64,000 nt of DNA from Nereocystis luetkeana (Eukaryota > Sar > Phaeophyceae > Laminariales > Laminariaceae), in contig JARUPZ010000003.1 in assembly GCA_031213475.1 (NCBI GenBank), positions 15,308,869 to 15,372,868 on the forward strand. The letters are read 5' to 3'. The notes under the pieces are model-generated. The model was not told the origin of the DNA and ran no database searches. It saw only the letters and a list, made by a program, of their open reading frames with translations. The position numbers and the translations under genes are program-made. This document shows positions 24,301 through 37,312 of this stretch, piece by piece (the first letter of the stretch is position 1; every line of letters begins with the position of its first letter).

Positions 24301-27300
24301 CGGGGGACTATAGTAAATAGGACCAAATATTTCTGAAATATTACGGGGGACTATAGTAAATAGGACCAAATATTTCTAGTAAAAACAGCGAAATAGATAC
24401 CTGGTAGGTTTTTGTGTGTACCTTAGGTCCTATTTAATATGGTCCCCCGTAATAGTCTATGTTGATACTGATAGTCATGCTTGGTGTATATGAATATAGT
24501 GAGTAACAATAGGTATCAATATACAAAGAAAAGCAATGACTGCTTTTATGTAAATACAGCAGCAAGTGAATACGTACGTGCAACAAAATGAAAACAACGC
24601 AAAACCCGAGGAAATTTTTCGGAAAAATTGAGCTCGAAAAGAAAATACGTAAACACAGCAGAAAATACAATGGGTACGGTAAGCACAGCATAATACAACA
24701 AATACAATAACTACAGCAGTAAATACAGAGCAAAGCAGTACCAGATACCTGGTAAGTAAATACCTGCTATTACGGGGGACTATAGTCAATAGGACCTATG
24801 GTACACACAAAAAAATACATCCTTACCTATTTTTACCGACAGTGTATGAGCCCCCCGGTAATACCGAGTACACGAAAAAACAGAATGAGCATGTAACGCT
24901 TCGGAGACCCTTATCTAATCGCTTTGGATCAACGTAAGAGCACACCTGGCAGCTCGATATCTCCCCCGCAGTGGCCCTGTAGATGAAATTGTCTATCCGA
25001 CGTAGGTCCACCGCTCCCACAGCGTGCAGCTCTCTCAGCATTTCGAGGGTTTCGATGTGATGGTGGCGTTTTACCACGGGGATGAGCGACCCCCCTCCGC
25101 AGCAGGAGAGGCGGATGTTTGTCAGGGCCTGTTGGACAGATCATACCAGGTAGATCACATCAGAAAGATCAGATCAGATAGATCGGATCATATAGATAGA
25201 TCAGATAGATACATCAGATCAGATAGATAAGATAGATAGATCAGATCAGATATACCTGGTACCAGATAGATTGATCAGATCAGACAGATAGATCAGATGG
25301 ATCAGATCAGATAGATCTGATAGATAGATCAGATCAGAGTTGGATAACATCAGATAGATCAGACAGATCAGATCAGATCAAATCAGATAGATTGGATCAG
25401 AAAGATCAAATCAGATAGATTAGACCAGAAAAATCAGATCAGATAAATCTCTATTCCACTATCAGTATAAATCGGGGGCAGATAGATCCCTGATTTTGTA
25501 AGCAAAAAATCGGGCTGTGAGCTAGCCGGACTTCACGGCTAATAAATGGTAGGACTACTAATAGTTTGATGGCAAAAGTGAGCCAACTAACTGACTTAAT
25601 TTTATTATTAGCGTCAAGTCAGCTGCAGCGAGGTACAAGACCTCCGCAATTTACCGGAAGCTACTCGTATTAACTACAAATACCTAGTCAACTATTAATT
25701 AGTCGCCAACAGTAGATAATACATACAGTGGGGTACCCATTCTAATGCGACCCCGCGACAAGCCGATTTACCTCGTCTTATCTCCCAAAAGTCTTAAAAC
25801 GGGTAGTCTTAAAATGGGTATCCCACTGCATCAGATGGATCTCCAATCCACGACCCATAGTAAATATTTCGGGGGTAAATAGTTCCCTCATGTATGCAAT
25901 ATATACATACTCGTACCATACTATCTGCACGACCTACTGCCGCTGTACCTGGAGTGTCCTAATCCTAGCCCTAAGAAAACTTGGCAAAGAACAGGTCGGC
26001 GGTAGACTGTCACCCACCCTTCCAGACGGCTGTGCAGTGGCTGGTGCATTTTTTTTAATTTAATGCACAGGATTATTAGTTCTGAGTCTTCTTTCCGTCG
26101 TCGTAAATGGTACGTATACCGCCAGAGCGCGGGTAGGCAACCTTTGGCGCAAACCGACGAACAGCGAGCGGGAACGCTGAACGACCCTTCGGCGCGACAA
26201 AAACGAAGCAAGAATTGCACGAGACCTACGAGGGTATAAGCTCCTATGCTAATGATAGTAATAATTCCAGTTGAGGTAGAAAGTACAAACGCTCATTACA
26301 CAAAATCAGGGATATTCACGGGTCGGAACAAAATCTCGCGGGTCAGGATTAAGTCCGGTCGGATAAGGGTGTGATGACCCGGTTCGATCCGTAGGAGTTT
26401 GAAAACCTGCCGATCCGACCCGATCCGACCCGATCAGACCCGACCCGATTCGAACCAACCCGACCCGACCCGATCAGACCCGACCCGATTCGAACCGACC
26501 CGACCCGACCCGACCCGACCCGACCCGACCCGACCCGACCCGACCCGACCCGACCCGACCCGACCCGACCCGACCCGACCCGACCCGACCCGACCCGACC
26601 CGACCCGACCCGACCCGACCCGACCCGACCCGACCCGACCCGACCCGACCCGACCCGACCCGACCCGACCCGACCCGACCCGACCCGACCCGATCCGACC
26701 CGATCAGACCCGACCCGATTCGAACCGACCCGACCCGATCAGACCCGACCCGATTCGACCCGACCCGACCCGACCCGACCCGACCCAACCCGTGAGATTT
26801 CGAAAAGTTCCTGAGCCAACCCGTGAGTTGGGGTAAAGATCCGCGAATATCTCTGAAAAAGACGTCGTGTCTTACCTCCATGGCGTAGTTGCTGTTGGCG
26901 GGGTTCAGGAGAGAGTCCTGCCACCCGGAGGTCTTTCCCTCCATAGACGTCAGCATCAAGTTAGACCTTTTTCATCATGTGTGCAAAGGAAACAATTCAG
27001 AGCTTCGATTGACGGCGTAGGGTTGTGCACGCATGCATGCCGGGAGAAAACATAGAGCTTGGTTGGCGACGTTCACATAGGACGCTGCAAGCACGCCTAT
27101 AGGTCAGAAGAAGAAAGAGTGGATTTTTGGTATGACAACAGTGCATTGGCGTGCGCGAGCGTTTGTGTCAGCAGAAAGAAGTTGAGGTTGGTTGGCAGCG
27201 TACATAGCGTGCGGGAGCCTGTCAGGAACGTAAACTTGAGCTTGGTAGACAGCCATGTACCAGGTAAGCCAGAAGCAAAAGTCAGGCCCCGCCCTCGACG

Positions 27301-30300
27301 ACTAGCGTGTGCGAGCACGAACGAACTTCAGACCCAAGATGCACTATGACCCTCAGCGCGTACCGTAATCTAACACCTACAACTGAGGCGTTCCACGATA
27401 GAGGTTCACCCTGATTTTTCCGAGGCTCCTCACCTAAGGAGCTCCATACCTCACCCGAAAACTGGCTCCAGCAAAAATCGAATTGCATCCCGATGAATAG
27501 CCCCATGGCTCAAGTACACAAAACGTCACTGTTCAAAACACGTTTTGGTATCCCGCAGAGTTTTGGTTAGGAAACCCCGTCGTTCAGAAAACAAAATAGC
27601 GGAAACGTGCTACCTCTATCGTAGAAAGCGTCAACCGTTAGTACCAGGTGCCAGGTACCGGGTACCAAGCACCAAGTGACATGACAGGCCCCTATTACGG
27701 GGGGCCATAGTTAATAGGACCAAATATTGTTAGTAAAAATGGTTAAATATATAGGTTTTTGTGTGTACCATAGGTCCTATTAACTATGGCCCCCCGTAAT
27801 ATTAAGAGTACTCCGGAGTAGTACAAAATCCGACGCGAGTGAACGAGGGAAGACTTGTCGCGATACAAAGGAAAGAAAAGAGGATGAGGAGAGTATGTTG
27901 TGTGTGTGTTCTTCACATTAAACCGTTCTTTCTACCCGTCGACATCCAGCACAACCAGTGTCCGTGCCGATTCTTCAATCCTAGAAGAGATACAAGTTCT
28001 GTGGTCACAAAGCTACGCCACAGAGATACTACGTTGCCACGTGTGGCCCCGGATAGCACCTATAACACGACTATTTTGAGAGGGAGAGAGAAAAAGAAAT
28101 GGCGAAGATTGATAATACAGGGATGGGGGGATATATATATATTTTTTTTTTAAACGAAACCGAAAACAGAAACAAAAAAAATGGCACGAGCGAAGTGAGT
28201 TGCCACTTCACACGGCCGCAAAAAAAAACAACAAGAGGCTAGTGTTGGATGTCGTGTCGAAACGTTCGATACATGGTATTACGGGGGACCCTAGTTAACA
28301 GGACCTATGGTGTACATAAAAACCTATATATTTAACCATTTTTACGAACAATATTTGGTCCTGTTAACTATGACCCCCCGTAATATTAACAACATCGAAC
28401 GCGTATTGCCCTCCATCCCCGAAGGCAAGCATCGTATGAATCACGTTCCGCAATTCATATACCAGGTGTCGATACTCTTGTCTTTGTTTCATTATCTTCT
28501 TGTTTCTTATTTTCTGCTCAGAGCTTGCTTGTGTTGTTGTGTTCTCGTACCCGGTACGCTGGCATTTCGCTTGCGTGACCCACGAATTTGCGATTATTTC
28601 CGTTTTTGGTCTTCCTCTCTCGCAGTCTGTAACCACAAAATTAGTACCCTGGTATATCTCTTCAGGATAAGGAATCAGGATGGGTGTGCTGCCTTCTATG
28701 GGTGAAAAGGCCGTTTTACTGTGAAGACAGCACACACATATCGTATCGATCTCGAATACATATCGTTCGATGCCCGACAGCTTCGATACGCATCAAATAT
28801 CGAAATCGGTAATCGATATGCATCAAATATCGATATCGTAGACCACTCCGGACGGAAAAATAAGGACCGTTTCCGCACTAATATGAAGAAAAAATCATAC
28901 TTATATTTCCACCCAGAGGGCTAGTGTATACCAGTATCGAACTCGACTATCATTCAATATCCAAGACTATTGCTGTAACAGAGGCATGCCCCTTTTCGAG
29001 CTGGGCGAAGGCGGAGAACCGCGAGGAACTTTTTGAAATCTCACGGGTCGGGTCGGGTCTGGTCGGGTCGGGTCGGGTCGGGTCGGATCAGATCGGGTCG
29101 GGTCGGGTCAGGAGGTTCACATTCTCATGGATCGGGTCCGGTCACCGTTACCCAACCCGACCCGAACCGACTCGACCCGTGAACCGCCCTGAAAAACTCC
29201 CTCCTGTTTGTTTTCTATGCCTTCCACCCCTCGCACACACATAAGTTCGATGGCAGTTACAAATATATATGCAAATACCAGCTACATGTCCCCAACTGGA
29301 GCGAGACCAAGCCATACCCTATCTTTACTACTGTATTCTTTCACACCATTTAATAGCTCAAGTCATTCCCCCCAAATAACAATCAATTTCGCCCACCACG
29401 GAAACTCACGGGAGGTTTTTGGACGGGAACCGGCCGCCACGGGAAAAACATTCCCGCAGGAGCTAGCCACCACAGGAATTAACGGGGAACCGTGCACGGG
29501 AACTGGCCTCCACGGGAACGTAGTAAGATGTACGTACGTGCCAGATACATGCCCGTTATAATTGTGTTTCTTATTCACCTGACGAAGGAGACGATGGTGT
29601 CGTAGGCCAGCGTTTCCTGCTGGGACATGTCCAACAGCGCGTTTTCTCGCTTCGGGGGCGGGATGGTCAGCAGTTCGTTCTTCGTGTGTCGGATCATCAC
29701 CTTAACCCGATCAGCACAAAGAAAAAAATAACAACAAAAAAAACAGAAAAACAAGACGAAATCAGAAAACGAAATAAAAAAAAAAAGTGGCGGCGATGAC
29801 AGGTCGGTGAGACAGGTGCGTCGGATATTTTATTACGGGGGACCATAGTTAATAGGACCAAATATTGTTAGTAAAAATGGGTAAATATATAGGTTTTTAT
29901 GTATCCCATAGGTCCTATTAACTATGGTCCCCCGTAATAGTTGTAGTTTTTTTCTCGACATTTGTTTTCCTTATCCTGAGGTATGCTTCCGCCCCACACT
30001 TACTGGAGCCTGGCTAGGTGATCAAGTCGATGACTTAATGACAGAAAACAGCGGCACAGGACACTTGCGAGTAGTATCTACTCTGTCCCAAGGTGTAAGG
30101 ACCGTCCGGGTGGTAGTACGAAGAGGGGTCGCAACACCTTAATAACGAATATTTTACGGAGGTTTTGTGCTTGGAGACTACATAAAGCCAAAATAAAAAA
30201 GGCAACACACGAACCGGGGTCGTATCCCGAGAAAAAATCCAGATGAAAAAAACGTGTGCGCGCACAGGTACAAAACATGTTCAGTCGATTAGGTAGGTGG

Positions 30301-30776
30301 TGGTGTTGTTGTCCTTTCCGGTACCGCGGCAGCAGCACCAGGTATGTTCCTTGGGTATTCAAAACAAAATCAGTACATTTCGGGCAAGAAATCTTGCGCG
30401 AGTCTAAACAAAGCTCGCTTTTAATTATAACCCTCTCGGGGCAAAATGCACTCCCCTTTTGGGGACAAACCAGTCAAATTCCAAGTGGTTTGTCTTCAAA
30501 ACGGGACTGATAGAGGTGGCACAGTTCCGCTAAAATGTTTTCTGAATGACGGGGTTCCATAATCCAGAATCGTCGGAACGCCAATCTTATTTCGAAACAT
30601 GACACGTTTTTGCATACTTGAGCCACGGGATTATTCATCAGGATGCAATTTTGATTTTTGATGAGGTCGGTTTTCGGGTGAAGGTATGGACCTCCTTAAG
30701 TGAGGAGCCGCTCAGAAAAAATAGCGCGAACCCCTGTCGTAAAAAGCCTCCTCATAAAGTCTCTCAACAGCGAAAA

Positions 30777-30818
<42 letters not shown>

Positions 30819-33800
30819 CGTTTCGCCGGCGTATCGCACCTCAGACAGAAGCCTTCGCAGCCGCTCGCGCCCCTCCGATCTGTTCGCCATGAACGGACCG
30901 CGAACGTTCCTGTTCGGCGCAACGGTTTCACGGTAACATCGTCAGCAAGAGCATGCTACATATAGCTCGTAGGAGGCCGGTCTTTTTGGGCGTGCCGATA
31001 CCGTAATTTAGCTTCAAAACGTTCCACTCCGTCCGTCAACATACGTGTATTTTGTGCATTGACAAGGCATCCAGGCTGACCTTACATATAGGGCCAGAGT
31101 AGTGCCTGGTATGTACAATATCATATTCATACCATATTTTCGGTTTACTATGCGCATGATACGAAAGTATGTGTGTTGCTGCCTGATACGCTAAATAACA
31201 TTGGTAGCACAAGTGACCAGTCAGTCAAGGGGTCAAATGAGACGCGGTCTCCCCCACAGCCTCCCTGATCGCAAGGGCCGAAACTGACTGCTGCTTTTCT
31301 CGAAACAGCGCCCGAGATTCCCCGCCTCCGGATAACGCTGTCAATGAAAACCAAAACACAACCACCACCACCCCGAACCCCCGCCCGCTGCCGAGATACC
31401 CGGCCCGGCCCCGCAAGGGGTTCCTGCGTCCCTAGAAGCCCTTCCGCTGACACGACGGACGCTTCAGCGAGAGGCGACGAGACCCGCGCTATGAAATAGG
31501 TATTAATAGTCGATTTTGGCAAAAACCTTTCTGACTGATAGACATATTCCTCAACCATGGGACTCCAGCAGCCCACAGCGTTGGAACGTCATTATTAGAC
31601 TATTGCTTCGAAGTGTAAGGTTTTACCCAACAATCGTTGTACACCTACTGTATGTAGGCCGTGAGGTTCTTCAGCTTGAAATTTTACGTTTTGTCGGCTT
31701 CGGGGTGGGATCGGAGACTTCGAGCGAGGAGTCTCAGGGGGGAAAGAGGTGCCCCTTCAGTACGTAGCACGCACCCGAAAACAAACCAGACCGAACCAAC
31801 ACTAACCACCGAACCAAACCGAACATATCCGAACCAAAACGAGCCAAAACATAACCGAAGCAAAGCGACACTATCCCTTGCTGTGGTGGCGTGGCGCAAA
31901 CATCACGCCAGTACGTAAAAATGGTGCACAGCACCATATTCTACAGCCATACAGCGGTACTATTGATACTGCAGAGAACGGGACACCTGAGTAGCTCAAG
32001 TATGCAACAGGAAACCTGGTCCAGGCCTGCGTTTCTTACCAAGAGGAATTGGCGAGTTCTACACACACTTCCATACATATATATAACGAGTCCCTAATTT
32101 CTTATCTTTTCGATGACAACCTAAGTTACTGTTCCTTTTCTGCAAGTCCGTGTGTGTTATCTTCAGGGCTTGTCGTGGGTCCAGTCAATCCTCATGGGTC
32201 GGGTCGGGTCGGGTCTGACCCGACCCGACCCGCGAAAAAATTGAGGTATGTTAACTTGACCCGACCCGACCCGACCCGACCCGACCCGCGAGATTTCAAA
32301 ACCTCCTGACCCGACCCGACCCGCCAACTTCCGATTGACCCGTGAGTCACGGATTTCATGCGGGTCGGGTCACCTTGACCCGCGAGACCATTTCTCTTGA
32401 CCCGAAGGTTCGACCCGCGGATCTGGCCCGTGGGTCGGCACTTCAAAAACAGTTTAACGTCCATTATAGCGCCTCGCAGCGATAGATGACCTGGCTGCAG
32501 TGGGTATGAATGGATGCGGGCATGTGTATATGAATTTGGCGGAGTTTTAATGTTTCAATATGATACCAAAGGAATATTGTTGAGTATTGGGACGAGAGAA
32601 GCCTTTGGGTAAGAGAACGGGAAGTAATCCAAGTGTCGGATCCGCGAGCCGAATGCGCGGGTCCGACCCGCGGGTCAGTAGAAAACAACTTGCTGGTCAT
32701 GCTGGCCAAACCCGCGAGTGACCCGCTTCTCGCGGGTTATGACCTGACCCGACCAGTGAGCTTTTCGTCACCTCTTGACCCGACCCGACCCAACCCGTGA
32801 GATTTGAAAAACTCTTGACCCGACCTGAACCGACCCGCGAGATTTCAAAAACTCTTGACCCGACCCGACCCGACCAGACCCATGAGGTTTTGAACACTTC
32901 CTGACCCGACCCGATCCGACCCGTGACCTTATGAACACCACGTGACCCGCGAAAAGCCCTGGTTATCTTCAAATTAAACTTTAACGTTTATACGTACTCA
33001 GTGGATGTCCTGTCCTTATATCGAAGTAGAGTTATCTACGTACAGCACGATGTTCCATTTTCTACGTGTCTTCACTCTTATTATGTATCATTCGTTCACG
33101 ATCATAAAATAAACCATGACCCCAACGCACTTTCCCATCCAGGGTGCTCGTTCGACTGTTCAGGTAGTATAACGGGGGACCACCGTAAATAGGACCTACA
33201 GTGCACTCAAAAACCTACATATTTGCCCATTTTCACCAACAATACTTGGTCCTATTTACTACGGCCCCCCGTAATAGCAGCTGCGCAGGCACCCCACACC
33301 TTCGCCAATCCGGGCTGTACTCCCTCTCCTTCAAGAAGGACAGCAAGTTGCTCAGGTTTCGCAGAGCGGCATCGGCAGAAGTTGTCGGCGTTGGCGTGCC
33401 AGTCATCACCCACCTAGGACAAGACACAACGGAAACCGGACCACGCCAATGGTCACATTTGTCACACTCTTAATTAATACGAGGGGCCATAGTAAATACG
33501 ACCAAATATTGTTATTACGGGGGGCCATAGTTAACAGGACCAAATATTGCTAGTAAAAATGGTTAAACATATAGGTTTTTATGTGTACCATAGGTCCTGT
33601 TAACTATGGTCCCCCGTAATAGTAAAAATAGGTAAATATATGGGTTTTGGTGTGTGCCGTAGGTGCTATTTGCTATGGTGCCCCGTAATACGTAGACAGC
33701 AGCTACGAACTTGCGAGCTCACGTAGGTGACAGTAGTAAAATGAACAGGGAATTGACATGTTTCGTCTGCGCTTTTGTGTGTACCCGACAGGGTTTCGAG

Positions 33801-36800
33801 AAATTGATGACGCACGTTGTTTCGGGTCGGCCTTCGAATGAATGCTCGCGACCGCAGTCAAAACACATCGGGAGGCACCAGGTGCGCAATTTCGGCTCGG
33901 CTTTCGCATGTACCCGACAGCATCTAACCCTGCCGGGGCCCTGAGATACCGACTAAAACAATGATTGATACTTACAGTGTCATCAACCATCCACGATCAG
34001 CATTGCTGTAGGGGTACCTACAGCAGTAGGGTCATGCTGTGCCTGTGCCCGTACCGTACGACCCCGTTGCAATCAACCACTGTAGCTCGGACGCCAACCA
34101 TTGCGCATCGTCCCCCCCAACATCACGCCCTCGCCGTCGCTGCAACCGTCGAGTCGTACCGTCAACTTTCCCCTCTGCGGTGTCCCCGAGAGGGTCGTAA
34201 GCCCGACATAGCAACAAGGTAAAGTCATAACTTTGGTCGTAGGAACGGGGCGAGCAAGCGGCAGTACGGTGGGAAGAACCATGTTGTGTATGCATCATGC
34301 CCCAGTCGCTCGATGAAACCGTTGCTGAAATCGTAACCATGCTTCGTCGAGTTTCCCCTCGATGCTACAAGAACGGCTAGTCCAACAGGGATAACAAGCA
34401 GGCGGGAGTGCATCATGTTTCGGATTCGCGGGCGCACGAAGCATAGCACGTACCTGGCATACAGCTCACAGCAGTGGGTGCCCCGATTCGAGAGCGGCCA
34501 ACATATTTATAGCATTCGTGAGTTAAAAGCGGCAAAAACGGCTTGTCACACTACATATATACTACGTATATATGTAACTACCAGGGTACCAGGCACTTCG
34601 AAGTATGATACTTCGAAGTTTTATACGTTCGAGCGTTTCTCCCTTGTATCCCAGAACCCCGCTCTGGAGCCGGGTCCGTCATGCCTCCGCGCCACAAAAA
34701 AAAAACAATATAAAAGCCGGGGGCGCCGATGCAGGAAGCGGTCTGCACCCATGCCCTGCCCCGCTCAACTCGTGTATCGTACGTAGCAAGTTTACGTTTC
34801 ACCTTCCGCGACTTCCTGGACAAACAAGCCGTGGGCACAGGTGTCGTCGCCCCCCCCCCCCCCCCCCCCCCCCCCGCCTCCGCCTCCCGGATATCAACAT
34901 GCCTTCATTATTATCGTGAAGAGGGCTCGTTCAGACCATTCAGACCATTCGTAAACCGCTTGCCGATTTCCATCGAAGATACATACCTGGTACTTCGGTA
35001 TAGACGTAAGAACGTATCGTTGACACACGATATCGGCGAGCACGCGATTGCTGTAACTCATATACAAGATGTACCCGAGTACCTGGTGTACTTCAAGTGT
35101 ATCGTGTGCCCCCCGCCCGGGATGGAAACAAATGAACGCACACAAATTCAAGTCGTCATTTTATTTCACACAACACCTACCCACCCGAACCCTTGTATAC
35201 ATGTAGGGAGGGTAACTTTAATTAATGAGCCAATTGCTGCTGTACATCAATCGCCCTGAACGACGAGCCAATGAAATCGCTGGGATTGCCCAAAAAAAGC
35301 AGAAAAAAAAAACGCAACAAAAGGAAAAAGGTCCCACGGGTACTTTGTTACCCAATATCATACGTGCTGTAAAAAACAAAAAGCGTATACTTGAAGTCCA
35401 ATACGGCACTGATGTAATACGATGCTGACTAAATTCTCGCTCTCGAAGCTGAGGTGCCTTTATCGTATTTTTCTATGAAAAAATATTACGGTGTCCACTT
35501 TTTACCTCCGCTCTGCCTCAATCCGTCGAGCGACGTCTCCGTTGCTCGTCAGAGCCGACGTCCCCATAGCATGGCCCTCGTCCTGAAAAAACACCGGAGG
35601 AAATAAACCAGGTGAAAACGCCAGATAGTGAGTAAAGCGCATCAGCTATGTTTACGACTTGGTCCAGGTTCGACAAAATGGTTGATAGTTCACACTAACT
35701 CCTCATGACATGTTCCTTCCGAGAACATTCCGAGACATTTCCGAGAAAACGGTCAGGTTTAGGGTTAGAGTAAGGTTTTGCATTGTATTATTATTTCAAT
35801 CTGGTTGCTGTATCTGGACCAAGGTTTACGTACTCGCACAGCCCTCATGTGCATTACCGTATTAATCCACTGTGCAATCATAGAACGATGGGCACTGAGA
35901 GGGGGGGGTGTACTTGTGTCATGCATGGCCGTAGGGCATAGGGGGGGGGGGGGGGTACTCGATAGGAGAGATGTACTCGATCTAATGCATGGCGGTAGTC
36001 GTATATGACCAAAGACCCTCGCATCCCTACAATGCCGGGACGGAGCATGTCGGGTTTTCACCGACCAGGCAAACAGTGCTCGCTCCAAGCTTCGCGAAGC
36101 GCCGTGAGGTGTCTGCATAGAGGAGGGGGGGGTACTCGATAGGAGAGATGTACTCGATCTCATGCATGGCGGTAGTCGTATATGACCATAGACCCTCGCA
36201 TCCCTACAATGCCGGGACGGAGCATGTCGGGTTTTCACCGACCAGGCAGACAGTGCTTGCTCTAAGCTTCGCGAAGCGCCGTGAGGTGTCTGCATAGAGG
36301 AGGGGGGGATACACGATAGGAGAGATGTACTCGATCTCATTCATGGCCGTGGTCATATGACCACAGACACTTGTATCCCTACAATGCCGGGATGGAGCAT
36401 GTCGGGTTTTCACCGACCAGGCTCCAAGCTTCGCGAAGCGCCGTCAGGTGTCCGGCGAGTCGCATGAAGGGTGAGCTGCATCCTACTAAGAACCCCTTGC
36501 GAGGTGGACTTGCATATGGATGACAGCTTCAATGACTCGTTTAATTTCCGGCGTACCCACTTCCGGGGCATTAAGGGGAGGAGGGTAAGCAGATCTGAGC
36601 GTAGTTTGCACATATCATAGGGGTGTTGCCGCTACTCGACACTATGAGTGCACCTCAAACATGCTTCCCCGCAACAAGGCTCGTGTGCCCCGAAGCCGAT
36701 TGCCCCAATGAACACCGCCTTGCTTGACAGCAGCGACCGCGAGGCAGCGCGACGCATACACCACAAAAAAAAAAGAAACCCCTCCCAAAACGCCCACCCT

Positions 36801-37271
36801 CTATTACGGCGGACCATAGTAAACAGGGCCTACGGTACGCACAAAAAACCCTATGTATTCCTCTATGTTTTCCGACAACATTTGGTCCTATTCACTATGG
36901 TCCCCCGTAATAGTGCGAGCCGAAACCCCTAGAGGAACTGCATTCACGTTCCGGGCGCAAAACACTCGGAACTGGAGCAGAAAAAAAAAAGACAATTTGC
37001 ATGTTTTCGTTTTGTTTTTGGTGCGGCGGTAAAAAGAATACCTGGTACGTATGATAGCGCCGCTCTCACCAACACCATCCTGAGCCAATAGATATGCGAC
37101 AACGGAGATTCCTGCCACCGCGGCTGCTCATTGGTCAGCCTCTGGTACGTGGTCACCACCACCCCAAACGCCGCCAGCTTTTCCACCGGGGGTAGGGGGA
37201 GATCCGAGCGCTCGTCGAAAAAAAACGGCCCCAGTCTGTCTGCGAAGCGTGCGAGCAGACAGCACTGTCGC

Positions 37272-37312
<41 letters not shown>

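Noticed and set aside
26399..26959. Open frames on both strands (RPDPT / GSGRV repeats)
   Set aside because: Translations of the (GACCC)n array; only the 26966-26876 part is supported as an exon.
31225..31416. Possible SNF2 exon (ALSGGGESRALFREKQQS)
   Set aside because: Exons 33300 and 30840 already join in phase and in family order, leaving no place for it.
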